From Pomphorhynchus laevis (taxonomy: Eukaryota; Acanthocephala; Palaeacanthocephala; Echinorhynchida; Pomphorhynchidae): DNA of 64,000 nt. The translations under genes were made by a program, and so were the position numbers. This document shows positions 49,001 through 56,711 of this stretch, piece by piece (positions within the stretch are counted from its first letter, which is position 1; the number at the start of each line of letters is the position of its first letter). The stretch spans positions 62,001 through 126,000 of the forward strand of contig WNNJ02002427.1 in the NCBI GenBank assembly GCA_012934845.2, given 5' to 3'. Below the pieces are notes generated by a model. It was not told the origin of the DNA. It was given only the letters and a program-made list of their open reading frames with translations, and searched no databases.

Positions 49001-52000
49001 TAATATTAATTTATTTATTATATAATTAATTATTATTTATTAATAAATAATTATTAATAATTATAAATATTTTCATGGAAATAAATTTCTCTTCATTAAA
49101 AATGAAACCTTTTGTGCAGTTGTCTTATGCGGTGATGATGATCAGTATATGCAATGTCTACACATGTCTGTAAATGAGAGTATTACAATACAATCGCTGT
49201 CCTCAATGATGCACGATCAATTTAAATTAAAGTCACTTGTATTTTTTCATTATAAACAAAACCAGTTAAAGGTATGCTGGCCTTGTAATTATTTGCTACT
49301 ATCGTAAAATATTTTTCTTTTCCATATAATCGATGATATTTGTGATGTGTTAGTAAAATCGCTTAATTTTAAAGAAATCATTGCCTATGAACTAGATCTA
49401 TTAAAAACTAATAAAGGTAAATTGAAAGTATTTTCAATAAATACTGTTATTTTACTTACTGTTATTTTCAGTAAAGCTGAACCAATTGTTAATTGTTTAT
49501 CAACGAAAATTCGTAGGATCTTAATGTTATTTCAGCAAATTTTAATATTAATTATTTAGACTGAACGACCAATGCATTTCTGCGTAATAGACAAATATCG
49601 GGATGACCTCATTGGAGTACCGTTTGTCTTTGCTAAGAGTAGCATAAAAACAGTCAATGAACTATATCAGATATTGCTGGCTCGTGCCAAACATCTACTG
49701 AGTCAAGTACCCGATAATATAAAATTATTTCATCTAAGCAAAATAACTTACGAAGGCAGAAATTGTGGGACGTGCTCTTGGATACGGTAAGAATGCGTTG
49801 AATTGCTGAATACTAAATTAAAAAGAGCCCAACATATTACAATTGAATTGTATTTTTAGACCATTAGATCGAGAAATCTACAGCACATATCTTGTAAATA
49901 CAAAAGGTTTTTGTTTGGGTTCTTATTATTAGTTAATAATGTCGTGTAATGGTGCCGCATAATACAAAGTAAGCTTAGCTCTTATTGTAAACGTCACAGC
50001 CATTAGGCTTCTTGAGTAAAAAATTAATGTTTAAAAATTAATGTAAACGCCTTGAAATAAAAATTACCTGAAGGTACTTTATGTCTGTAGTTTTATTTAA
50101 TTGTATCTAAAAGGGATAATTTATCATCTCAATTATTTTTTATTCGTGAACAGAAAATTACAAATAAAATTATAAAAAGTATAAAATTATAAAATTTATT
50201 AATTTTTAAATTATTAAAAATTAATAAAATTATTTATTATTATAATAATTTAAATTATAAAAGGTTACCTGCAAATGAACCCGAATGCCATTATTATAAT
50301 TTAAATTTAATATTTAAAATTCAATTAATAAAATCCTCAGCCATCCGTAGCTGATCCACATCTGGTTAGCCCCGAATGGATCTACTGTCTGTGCTCGAAC
50401 CGGTAAAGTGCTGAGCGCGGGCTGCGAATACACACTATTAATTTATTTATTAATTGATAATAACTTAATTAATAATAGCTTTATTTAATAGTATCTTAAT
50501 AAAATATTCTTCAAATATCGCTATATTTAGCGTTATTTGCCAAATATAAATGACATGGCACACCAAAGGTTTAAAAAATTAATTAAAAATAATCAATCAT
50601 TTGTTAATAAATCATTTAATCACTCATTTGTGAATCACTTGTAGACAATTATAAATGTCTTACTGATTTTTTTATTACTTAAATAAAATAATATTATTTA
50701 TTTTTTTAATAAATAATTTTTATTTCTTGAGAGAAGATAACATAATCAGGGTTCCCGCAAATGGGCCCAAATGCTCGAATTCAAAGTCATTAAACCTGCG
50801 GATCTACCGCCTGAGACATTAGTTCATTAGTTCATTATTTATTAAATAATAATATTTAATAATGATATTTTTTATTACTTAAATAAAATGAATTACAAAA
50901 TTTTAATAAATTATTCTCAGTTGTAAATAAATTACTGGTTTTATAAATTAATTAGTTTGTGGCATTAATTAGCTTATGGTAAGGATGCTATAAGTTGAAA
51001 GTCGATCATAAAAGATTTTATAAGATTAATGCAAATAAAAATGATGTTTCAGATTAAAATTAATGCAGAGTATTAAATTTTAATTGTTATTCTTTTTAAA
51101 TTTAAATTTATTAAATGTTTATTTAATTTATGCTGAAATTAAATGACTCTTATTTTTATGCAGATTTTGTCATGGTTGCAAAATTGATGAGCAAAGCAAA
51201 ATGAATATTAACGATGTTATTGAAGATTGTGCAATTGCTATTGATTGGAACCTTTCAGTAGCACATCAATATTATAACTTTAAATTTGCCACGGTAATTT
51301 GATGCTTTTTTGTAGATGTCTGCTGATTTAAGATACATATATATAATGTGGAATATATACTAAATGGTATACATTGCTCCATATGGCTGACTCGAAATAC
51401 TAGAATAAGCAAAAACATTTTATCACATTACGCAATTAAATCTCTCTTTACTTTATATATTAAATTGTGGATTCGATTTCGTCTTGCGATAAATCGTCGA
51501 GTTTGTTAAATTTTGTTTTTGACAAATCTATTATCGGTAATAATATGCTTGTTTATCAAATATTAATTTTAATAATTTTGTTGATAAATATAAAATATAA
51601 AAATAATTAAAATATTATGACTATTGGCTGAAAAAAAAACAATAAATTTATTACTAAGAATTTATTTACTGTTGAAGATTACTGCAACATTATTCATCGA
51701 CTACAAATCTATGACATTATTATTGAAAATAAATTAAAACTTCTAACCTTTTAATTGTAAAATGTGTCAATTCTTATAGCCAACTCAAACCTCATCGTAG
51801 CGCAGCATATAACGACATACATCAAGTCTATTCTATTAAATATTAATCAACGCTCTACGTAAAGGGTTATTGCTGTAAATTTTAAAAATTAAATAACATT
51901 TAAATGATTTATTTCCATTACGAAGATCCACTTGGCCTTACCGGTTACTCAGAAATTAAGAGAACCGTGAAATTGCATATTTGAATATTCTTTAGAATGT

Positions 52001-55000
52001 CTCGTATAAACAAGCATTCAATCATTCTAACTCAAACGCAATATTCATTCACACTAACGCAGGATGCAATCAATTACGTCACACATAAATCATTTTATCA
52101 GATCTCCAAATTACCGTACCTTCTCTTAAATGTGACTTACTGTTTGCTCAAATAGACATAAAATTCGGTGTTAGAATTAATTTACTCTTAATGGAAACAT
52201 GAATATTGTTTATAGTCATAGACTTATCGTCTATTACAAATCGATTATTCAAAATAAAAGCATTCTATGAAGCGCTATAAAGCGGTCCAAACACATTTTT
52301 CTTCTTGACCCGGCATATATGTCTTGAAAAATTCATATAATTTTTCAATTAGGACATGTAAACGTAGCGATGATCACAAATCCATAAATACTTGACCTAA
52401 TAATCATGTATTGATGACTATCAAGATCAACCACTATTTAAATTTTTAATCAAAGGTGGATTACAAATCATTATAGTCTGACTACACTCCAGTCTTCTTG
52501 CATACAACAGAATTGTGTTTAATGTGAATTTCAAGAATGCAAATATATACTGGCACAAGTATATCGTGTGCCTCTTCAAAGTTCCTGTAGACCCCTGCTG
52601 CTGAAATTGGCGCAGGTAGAGATACTTGCTGATGTAAACTAAGTTATATTTGATAATTAATATAATCCATAACATTTTTAATTTATCTATTGATTTAAGA
52701 TCAAAAATATCCATTTAAATAAAATCTAATTACATACATATCAATTGCTTATTATTTTTGTTATAGTTTTGTAAATTTATAGAAACGGAAAAAGTGAAAA
52801 ATGGCTAATATTCTAAATTGAATTCTTTATTTTAGAGGTTTATAACAAATCGAATAATATAACTGGTATTTTAACTAATAGTATCACATTTAATATAATT
52901 ACTTTTAAGTGATAGACGAATATGTTTGAATTCGATATTGACGCAACGACGATATTATATTATATCTTGACGATTAAATAAAATAAATAAATAATTAAAT
53001 AAATAGCTTTTATATTAATTCAATGTTTTATATAATTGTGTATTCATTCTTGACAAACTTTGATCAACAAAATTTCTTTTGCACGTTGAAGCAGGTTAAT
53101 CACTTTTTTAAAAATGCCGTTTTATGATAAAAAATATTATATTCATTATTATACAATAATGTATTATATAATATATTATACTTGAAATATTTCGTGTTAA
53201 AAAAATTTAAACGCCAAATAATCAAATCATTATAAAATTTTATCTTATCGTAATTTAAATCGTGATTAAGATAATACAACATTTAATATTTATAAATTAA
53301 TTATATTCAGATTAATGAATTAAGTAATTCATCAATTAATTAATTGATTAATAAGGTTCGATTAATTCTTTACTTACGTAATTTTATATATTATTTTTAT
53401 CATACAGTTAAGAAATATTATATATATTATATTCATCGATTCTTTAATTTATAATAATCGGTGCCTTAAATTATATTAAATTATTTTAAGCTAAAACCTG
53501 AATTTAATGGTTGCTCTATTGTATATTAAATGTATATTAAACGTGATGTTTAAAAATGAGATAGATTATAATTGTTTGAATGATTAAATGGTTAATTGGT
53601 TAAATGTTTAGACCTTCGAATCAAATCACAGTCGTAGCCTTATTAACAGTTCAAATTATATAAACGATCATGACATCGACCAATGCTTTGATTCGTTTTT
53701 CAATGATTCTCAAATCGATACACTTTTAAAGTGTTCCCATTGCCAGGCTGAAACCTACTTTTTTCAAAGTGTGTCTCTTTCCAGGATTCCACCAATTTTG
53801 GTTGGTTTTTAACACTTTAGATATGTACTCAATTAAATAATTATTTTTTAATAATCTTTACAATCATTTAAATGATTAAATTTTGATCAATGTTTAATCA
53901 TCTAATTTAATAAAAATTTATTTTTACTAAACAATGAGTAATTTAAACACTCGTGACGCAATAATAATTTGATTGATTTTTACAAAGATTGAATTCGCAA
54001 AGTACAGAATTTTAACTGGTAACCGTCTGCTGAAATCTTCAGTGCAATATCAAGCTTAAGCTAATGATACGTTTAATTTATTACGTTCAAATAGAAGACA
54101 TCAACATACAAGATATTGTAATATCGTGTTATATTGTAATACATAGTTTTTGTAATTTAATCTGAATAATTTAATTATGTATACCTTTACGCCAATGTTA
54201 GAATGTCATGATTATACGGTTAATGTTTCAGAATTACATAATATTTTATATTTTCATAATTTACTCTTAATATTCGAATACCTTTAAGCTAATTTACCAA
54301 TTTAAGTGTTCTCTAACGAACATATTACAATATATATCAATAAATAATATTAATAATAACAATAAGTAATATCTTTAATATTTATTTAAGTGTTATCATT
54401 GACAGATAATACTTAAATAAATAATTTATTAATTAAGATCATCATTTGATTATTTTCTATCTGAATTTTAAAGTAGACATTTAACTTATCGACATACCTT
54501 AGTCAAAAAAATTAAAAAATGTATATTCTATTCTATTAAAATATTCTAAATTCTATTCTATATTCTATTATATTTTATTCTGATAAAAACAGCAGAAAAA
54601 TTATCATTTTTCTAAGCGATTTCCATAAAAGTGCCTCAATATGATATGATTTTATCCGCAACTTTAATTAAATCCACAACTCATAATTTACGTTTTTTGA
54701 TGTAAATGTTTAAAGAGTTATGCTCACAAAGCATATTCTTCACAACAAGACAAATTTTAATTTTATTATATTAAAACTATATTTTTTAATTTGGATTAAT
54801 CATTATCAAATATAAAATATATTTATATACTTTTATATTCATAAATTAATTTTAATAATTTATATCTTCATTTATTATCTATATATTTTATATATAAAAT
54901 AAACAATTATATTTAGTTACACAAAAAACTGCAGAAATCTAGAAAAACATTGGCGGAAAGTAGCATGAAACATATTGCTTAGTATTTATAATATTTTTAA

Positions 55001-56711
55001 TATTTAGTTACTATCTTTTAAAATAAATTTATTTTCATCGATATCATTAATATTTATCAATATTATTTTGGACTTTACGCATTTAAAACAAAGTGGCTAA
55101 CTAAACATTCGATTTTATAAGAGTTTGAGAAAACTCTATTATTTGATGAATTTAAGATTCTACAATTAAATCGATTTGAGAAGCATTTCGGATTTTTGGA
55201 AAAAGCAACACAAAGCATAAGTTTCCCGGTTGATGAATCATTGTTCTATATAAAGGACAACTACGGAGATATTGTTCAATACCGATTAACTAGTAAATCT
55301 CCTGATAATAAAGACAAAATAATATCTACATATGATCTTTATGCATTGATATGTCATTTCGGATACATTAAAAATGGTCACTACATTGCATATATTCGAC
55401 AAAAAGATGCAAAGAATTCGGATTGGGTCATGCATGATGATAATTTTAATCAGGTAAATCGCTTTCTCTATTTTGATTATGTCAATAAAAAATTTATTAT
55501 TCACATAGATTCATCAAATCATTAAGAATTATTAATAAACAAGTTTTAAAAAGTAATCGAAATCCAAGTTTTAAATATGTACACACAGTATATATTCACA
55601 CGGAGTGAAGCTTAGTTAACTTTTTCGTCCAAAATCGTGAAGATCCTGTGCAGTATGCTGAGCTTTTATAGCAGCAGTAGTTGTCATCCGTACTGTAATT
55701 ATGGACATCTATGGATTTACTTTTAATATGATTTCGATTTGTAATGGATTTAGAATTTTTCAGATCCTCAAATAACTGCTCAAAGAGCGTGTTGCGACGT
55801 TTTTAGCATTGATCCGATTTTTCAAGTAGACTTACAAGTAGTTATCTGCGCATTGATAAGTTTAGAAAATAGACATTTTCTAAACATGTCATCCTTACGA
55901 TATTGACCGACACCTTCAATAAATGGCCCAAATCGGTATTTATTCGATTTGGCCGCTACGACTATAAAAGTCAGCATCCATTGAGTGTACACATATATAT
56001 ATATACTTGTAAGAATTGAGAGCTTATAACATACGGACAAAAATGAGCGTCAGGCTCCTGAAATATAAAAATAAAATTTATAATTTATCTAAAAAATTTA
56101 TTATTCACATTAATTTATCAAATCAAAATAAAATTATTAAACGATTATTTAACTCATGTTATGGGCTGCCTATAACTTTTTATAATCATGCACTTAATAT
56201 TTTCAATCCTTATTTTATGGATTGAAAATAATTTTTACAACATCTAATGACTCCAGACGGTAGTTTGAGTTTGAATCATTATATATAAAGTAGATAGACA
56301 AAATTTATTTTATATATTGAATATATTTTTTCTTATTTAAAATAATCTTTATGACCATTTAATAAATTAACACTATTTAAAAGTTTGACACATTTTTTGT
56401 TCATAAATAAGAAGTGATTTTAAGCAAATAAAAAAATAATTATCCTATTTACATTTTTGCATTTTTGGTTGCCATCGTTATATGGCGTGATGAAAAATTA
56501 TCAATTTATTACTAATAATTAATTATAAGCTAAAGTAATTAATAAGTAATTTATAATTACTGCTAAAACTCTATTTCGATTAAAACGTTGATATATATTA
56601 CACTAATCCTCGTTTAATCGTAAATTTTAGATTACACCGTCATCCGAATTAGAAACACTGAATGAATATTGCTACGTCCTGTTCTATCACAAGACACCTA
56701 ATTCTAAATAA
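23089..56711 (+). CDS. USP32: Ubiquitin carboxyl-terminal hydrolase 32 (USP32-type): EF-hand region, DUSP, ubiquitin-like, split USP catalytic domain
   Basis: A deubiquitinase of at least 27 exons over 33.6 kb. Order along the protein follows animal USP32: N-terminal MG (a possible myristoylation site), degenerate EF-hand region, DUSP domain, ubiquitin-like domain, then a USP catalytic domain split by an insert. Catalytic signals are GNTCYINSALQCL (nucleophile cysteine), EQQDVTEFLLVFLERLHREL, zinc-ribbon pairs CSSC, CGTC/CHGC and CSHC, NGHYIAY (histidine) and MHDDNFNQ (aspartate), with C-terminal EYCYVLFYHKTP. CSWIRFCHGCKID across an intron copies human CPWYRFCRGCKID. Human USP32 extends beyond YVLFY by several hundred residues and carries a CAAX box; this protein stops 7 codons after it. 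Most splice junctions keep frame; I could not resolve those around 27650-27710, 43090-43200 and 49270-49560. The introns hold nearly all repeats of the central window. Confidence 0.88.
23900..23990 (-). repeat. Dispersed hammerhead-like repeat, decayed copy
   Basis: Minus strand reads ATATGCTAACAGAGGTTAGC then GAAATATCAAATG. Helix II (GCTAAC-AGAG-GTTAGC) and GAAA are intact, but the CTGAAGA block is changed to CTGAATA. Confidence 0.55.
24566..24772 (+). repeat. Dispersed hammerhead-like repeat, longer copy
   Basis: Shares its first 55 bp (AATCTATAAATAAGACAGTA and on) with 25848, then ACTGTAATTTT, helix II GCTAAC-AGAG-GTTAGC at 24660-24675, GAAATATCAAAAATAATTTC, a CTTTGATTCAGTTCC tail, AATAATTATTTATAAATAAT and GGATCATTATCAACTATTTA. 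The upstream CTGAAGA is replaced by TTAATA. This and 25848-26035 define an element of about 200 bp. Confidence 0.65.
25540..25628 (-). repeat. tRNA-like SINE head
   Basis: Minus strand reads GGAGCAGCTAGCATAGTGGA, TGTAGCG, an anticodon-arm-like segment, then GTGAGTTCAAATTTTGC. TAGCATAGTGG is a good A box (D arm) and GAGTTCAAATTTT a good B box (T arm). The spacing is tRNA-like but the acceptor stem does not close, so I call a SINE head, not a tRNA gene. The adjoining string CTAATTTCTTCGTTC recurs near 11900-11925. Confidence 0.5.
25848..26035 (+). repeat. Dispersed hammerhead-like repeat, longer copy
   Basis: Same layout as 24566-24772: shared leader, ACTGTAATTTTCTTAAGA (CTTAAGA for CTGAAGA), helix GCTAAG-TGAG-GTTAGC, GAAATATAAAAAAAATCC, a CTTTGATCCAGCTCC tail and AATAATGGATCATC. 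Decayed in the core. Confidence 0.6.
28109..28198 (-). ncRNA. Candidate type I hammerhead ribozyme, array A copy 1
   Basis: Minus strand in order: GCCTT (28198-28194, helix I), CTGACGA (28193-28187), GCCCG, loop, CGGGC (helix II), GAAAC, a helix III hairpin with AACGGC/GCCGTT, then GTC (28116-28114) and AGGGC (helix I partner). Helix I pairs GCCUU with AGGGC (one G-U). All invariant core bases are present. It is antisense to USP32. Confidence 0.7.
28943..29032 (+). ncRNA. Candidate type I hammerhead ribozyme, array A copy 2
   Basis: Plus strand: helix I GCCTT 28943-28947; CTGATGA 28948-28954; helix II GCCCG 28955-28959 with CGGGC 28984-28988; GAAA 28989-28992 then C; helix III AACGG 28997-29001 with CCGTT 29016-29020, preceded by the A-U and C-G pairs next to GTC; GTC 29025-29027 with expected cleavage after 29027; helix I partner AGGGT 29028-29032. 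All invariant residues are present. It is in sense orientation within the USP32 intron. Confidence 0.72.
29118..29164. repeat. (TA)n microsatellite between arrays A and B
   Basis: About 46 bp of pure TA joins the end of array A to the start of array B. Confidence 0.95.
29165..32096. repeat. Array B: 360-bp hammerhead-bearing repeat, 2.1 units one way and 6 units the other
   Basis: AATCGTAGATGTTGCC starts at 29165, 29526 and 29886 (period 360-361). At 29924 the array turns over, and six units in the opposite orientation start with TCAGATATAAAATTATAAAA at 29924, 30285, 30644, 31004, 31364 and 31724. Units are over 95% identical. Units 2 and 4 of the inverted block share private variants (GGATATTTGAG for GGATCCTGTGAG, CTGATAA for CTGATGA), so a two-unit block was duplicated. 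Each unit carries hammerhead parts in permuted order. The end at 32096 is another TA run. No ORF. Confidence 0.93.
30110..30184 (+). ncRNA. Permuted hammerhead parts in array B (representative unit)
   Basis: Order on the plus strand: GGCAGC 30110-30115, GAAAC 30117-30121, ACGACTGATGGTAG 30120-30133, TCACCCTA 30135-30142, CTGATGA 30143-30149, GCTGCC 30152-30157, CTACCATCAGCTCGT 30160-30174, C 30175, TAGGAGTGA 30176-30184. Pairs available: GGCAGC with GCTGCC (helix II), the 14-base strand with CTACCATCAGCTCGT (helix III, one bulged C), and TAGGAGTGA with TCACCCTA (helix I, one bulged A). In one unit all three pairs cross; across two tandem units or two molecules they nest as a normal hammerhead cleaving after GTC at 30175. 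Confidence 0.6.
32096..32130. repeat. (AT)n microsatellite between arrays B and C
   Basis: About 35 bp of pure AT separates the end of array B from the start of array C. Confidence 0.95.
32131..32935 (-). repeat. Array C: 393-bp hammerhead-bearing repeat, 2.05 units
   Basis: TGTTATTGCGAAAAATCGC begins at 32131, 32524 and 32917; the third occurrence is just the first 19 bp of a unit. The two full units differ at only a few sites. The minus strand of each unit contains AGCAGTC, GAAACG, CTAACCAC, TCCGA, CTGACGA, GACTGCT, GTGGTTAG, ATCGTC and TCGGA, in the same permuted order as array B but with different helices. The unit also shares with array B a short hairpin followed by TCCTGTGAGAAA. No ORF. 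Confidence 0.92.
32250..32330 (-). ncRNA. Permuted hammerhead parts in array C (first unit)
   Basis: Minus strand: AGCAGTC (32328-32322), GAAAC (32321-32317), CTAACCAC, then TCCGA directly before CTGACGA (32294-32288), GACTGCT (32286-32280), GTGGTTAG, ATCGTC ending at 32263, TCGGA. Helix II pairs AGCAGUC with GACUGCU, helix III CUAACCAC with GUGGUUAG, helix I UCCGA with UCGGA. The second unit repeats this 393 bp further on. Confidence 0.58.
32936..33214. other. End of USP32 intron after the arrays
   Basis: Ordinary A+T-rich intron sequence ending in the acceptor before 33215. Confidence 0.6.
33735..34165 (-). repeat. Inverted copy of the 35723-36180 hammerhead-like element
   Basis: Its reverse complement runs parallel to 35815-36090: GTGTAAATTTCTATTTAAAA-type strings, AAATCTTCGACTTTTA, CTAAATCGATTTTAGATCTGG-like text, AAACAATGTTTCTAATTTCT, then GAAGATG. 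The helix II hairpin is missing here. It lies in the USP32 intron 33558-36683, about 2 kb from its partner. Confidence 0.65.
34160..34390. repeat. Direct repeat of about 215 bp, copy 1
   Basis: From ATATATCAATACTTCATATA to CCATGTATTTTGATATTACG; nearly identical to 34790-35000 apart from small gaps. The two copies are about 640 bp apart in the same USP32 intron. Confidence 0.85.
34790..35002. repeat. Direct repeat of about 215 bp, copy 2
   Basis: Second copy of 34160-34390, with strings ATATCAATCCCGATCATAAA, ACAAAATATGGGAACCAAAA and CAATTGCAAGCATTTTATTA in common. Confidence 0.85.
35390..35535. repeat. GC-richer hairpin cluster with a perfect 19-bp inverted repeat
   Basis: GGTTGATCATAGCAACCAC at 35408-35426 and its exact reverse complement at 35431-35449 are separated by CAAA. 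A further partial copy (GCTATGATCAACCAC) sits at 35391-35405, and AACCACC/GGTGGTT strings continue to 35525. Origin unknown. Confidence 0.8.
35723..36180 (+). repeat. Tandem 1.3-unit hammerhead-like repeat (328-bp unit)
   Basis: GTTTCTAATTTCTGAAGAT occurs at 35723 and 36051. Each time it is followed by a helix II hairpin (CTAGT-TGTT-ACTAG at 35743-35756; GCTAGT-GTA-ACTAGC at 36070-36084), GAAA or AAAA, TATCAAAAT, and about 80 bp of shared sequence including GTCTTTCAATTTTAC. So the unit length is 328 bp and the array is about 1.3 units, the layout expected of a retrozyme-like dimer remnant. It is in sense orientation within the USP32 intron 33558-36683. Confidence 0.6.
37176..45100 (+). CDS. 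USP32: USP32 middle exons: DUSP and ubiquitin-like domains
   Basis: 37176-37344 encodes FRTWLSTNGNSALREGEDWY then IVDMKWINKWEG, the start of a DUSP domain (human GHNWFIISMQWWQQWKEY). 42813 to about 43090 continues it with NNTGLINTELAQ and LVKGYDYKLLPYPVWAYL then RRTYGGGPILRRYVI (human LIHGRDYEMVPEPVWRAL). About 43196-43357 and 43411-43589 lead into a ubiquitin-like fold, with FNAIRRQFNLASNQFRLWYA (human YLSQRLRIKEEDMRLWLY). 44913-44997 gives FEQLGIYESCSFYID and 45050-45100 VRNPNGSWDIS (human VRNKDMSWPEE). DUSP and Ubl modules position substrates or regulate the catalytic core. The 5.5-kb intron 37345-42812 carries two LINE remnants on the minus strand. Confidence 0.82.
37345..38079. other. 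USP32 intron, first part
   Basis: Mostly unremarkable; from about 37560 to 37860 G+C rises slightly, possibly the decayed 3' end of the minus-strand LINE that follows. Confidence 0.4.
38080..39280 (-). mobile_element. Decayed LINE reverse transcriptase inside a USP32 intron
   Basis: Minus strand from 39240 downward: FTLFEIHKSLSNLTNRKVTS with VNKLACEHLKSQ (fingers region), AFDCIYREKLIYVLK (motif A region), GVPHGDPISPLFFNLFLFDL (motif B), CILYADDLDIS (YADD near 38445), SLNHLEIFCERNALVVNTKT, and HLEFVTRFIYLAFTLTS near 38250. Order and motifs are those of a LINE RT of the R1/Jockey/LOA kind; the clade is uncertain. Several stops and frame changes; no endonuclease found. A 144-bp tandem duplication occupies 39208-39480 at its upstream edge. 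Confidence 0.78.
39281..41270. other. USP32 intron, middle part
   Basis: The 144-bp duplication (CTACGC...ACGTCTAACT at 39220 and 39362) continues to 39480. From 39500 to 41270 I recognise no coding element. A TATATA-rich stretch lies at 40340-40430. Confidence 0.45.
41280..41480 (-). mobile_element. Small LINE reverse transcriptase remnant
   Basis: The minus strand near 41450 reads ILYADDVLIVAETIFEI, followed by an LALETYRDDLNLNW-like stretch. The YADD box in this context is an RT motif. The rest is too decayed to place. Confidence 0.45.
41481..42812. other. USP32 intron, last part
   Basis: Mixed composition up to 42330, perhaps more LINE debris without a readable motif, then A+T-rich intron to the acceptor before 42813. 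Confidence 0.4.
45158..56711 (+). CDS. USP32: USP32 3' exons: USP catalytic domain
   Basis: Exons: 45158-45290 (GFSNLGNTCYINSALQCL, catalytic cysteine), 45437-45469 (33-nt microexon), 45854-45878 (25-nt microexon, tentative), 47232-47352 (LCILFRNLLMDVF), 47404-47574 (EQQDVTEFLLVFLERL), 47623-47797 (SIITYLFNGLLKIRMKCSSC), 49120-49271 (insert), about 49335-49416 (acceptor unclear), 49561-49786 (ending CGTCSWIR), 51164-51293 (FCHGCKID and IAIDWN), 53612-53800 (KCSHCQAETYFFQSVSLSRI), 55157-55453 (ILQLNRFEKHFG, YDLYALICHFGYIKNGHYIA, WVMHDD) and 56631-56711 (EYCYVLFYH, stop). Phases agree at 47797/49120 (G|TT), 49786/51164 (CG|A) and 53800/55157. The enzyme removes ubiquitin from proteins; the cellular target is not readable. 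All catalytic residues are present, so the gene looks functional. Confidence 0.88.
46040..46186. repeat. 79-bp tandem duplication of AAGTCATTTAATAA-rich sequence
   Basis: AAAAATAAGTCATTTAATAA at about 46042 recurs at about 46121. Each unit is itself built of AAGTCATTTAATAAA repeats. It runs straight into the duplicated USP32 exon copy at 46181. Confidence 0.85.
46181..46270 (+). pseudogene. USP32: Duplicated partial copy of a USP32 catalytic exon
   Basis: 89 bp from ATGACTTAAAATTTAATATA to GCCTACACAGGGAACT match 47417-47505 with two substitutions. The copy includes the EQQDVTEFLL codons but lacks the exon's 3' part and donor site, and its 5' edge is the repeat at 46040-46186 and not a splice acceptor. 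So it is a recent partial duplication, most likely skipped by splicing, 1236 bp upstream of the true exon. Confidence 0.8.
46271..47231. other. USP32 intron
   Basis: A+T-rich with ATTTATAATTAAATATT-type runs and short CTTATAG hairpins at 46430-46530. No element recognised. Confidence 0.5.
47798..49119. other. USP32 intron
   Basis: The middle part (48000-48830) has more G+C than its flanks and contains open frames on both strands, but no motif I can name; possibly old mobile DNA. The rest is TTAATA-rich. Confidence 0.4.
50260..50430 (-). repeat. SINE-like fragment with B-box-like motif
   Basis: Minus strand reads GCGCTCAGCACTTTACCGGT then TCGAGCACAGACAGTAGATCC. GCTCAGCACTTTACCGGTTCGA resembles the anticodon-to-T-arm part of a tRNA (B box GGTTCGAGC). 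It shares CATTCGGG...CATTTGCAGGTAACC with 50750-50830. A complete tRNA fold is not present. Confidence 0.45.
50750..50830 (-). repeat. Second copy of the SINE-like fragment
   Basis: Minus strand: TCAGGCGGTAGATCCGCAGG, TTCGAGCATTTGGGCCCATT and TGCGGGAACC. It shares GGTAGATCC, TTCGAGCA and the CCCATTTGCGGG-AACC end with the fragment about 450 bp away. Confidence 0.45.
51294..53611. other. USP32 intron (2.3 kb)
   Basis: No mobile element or gene recognised. 51780-52700 is slightly richer in G+C with chance open frames; the rest is A+T-rich. Confidence 0.45.
53801..55156. other. USP32 intron (1.4 kb)
   Basis: Uniformly A+T-rich; nothing recognised. Confidence 0.5.
55454..56630. other. Last USP32 intron (1.2 kb)
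   Basis: A+T-rich with a small TATATA run at 55991; nothing recognised. Confidence 0.5.

Larger units (their letters stand above)
49787..51163. other. USP32 intron with SINE-like fragments
   Basis: Otherwise A+T-rich; carries the two related tRNA-like fragments at 50260-50430 and 50750-50830. Confidence 0.5.

Noticed and set aside
49860-49909. Possible USP32 exon after a TTTTTAG acceptor
   Set aside because: Joining 49786 directly to 51164 gives CSWIRFCHGCKID, matching known USP32, so this segment would only interrupt the zinc ribbon.
52427-52714. 95-residue minus-strand frame in a USP32 intron
   Set aside because: No motif, atypical composition and no splice context; treated as chance.
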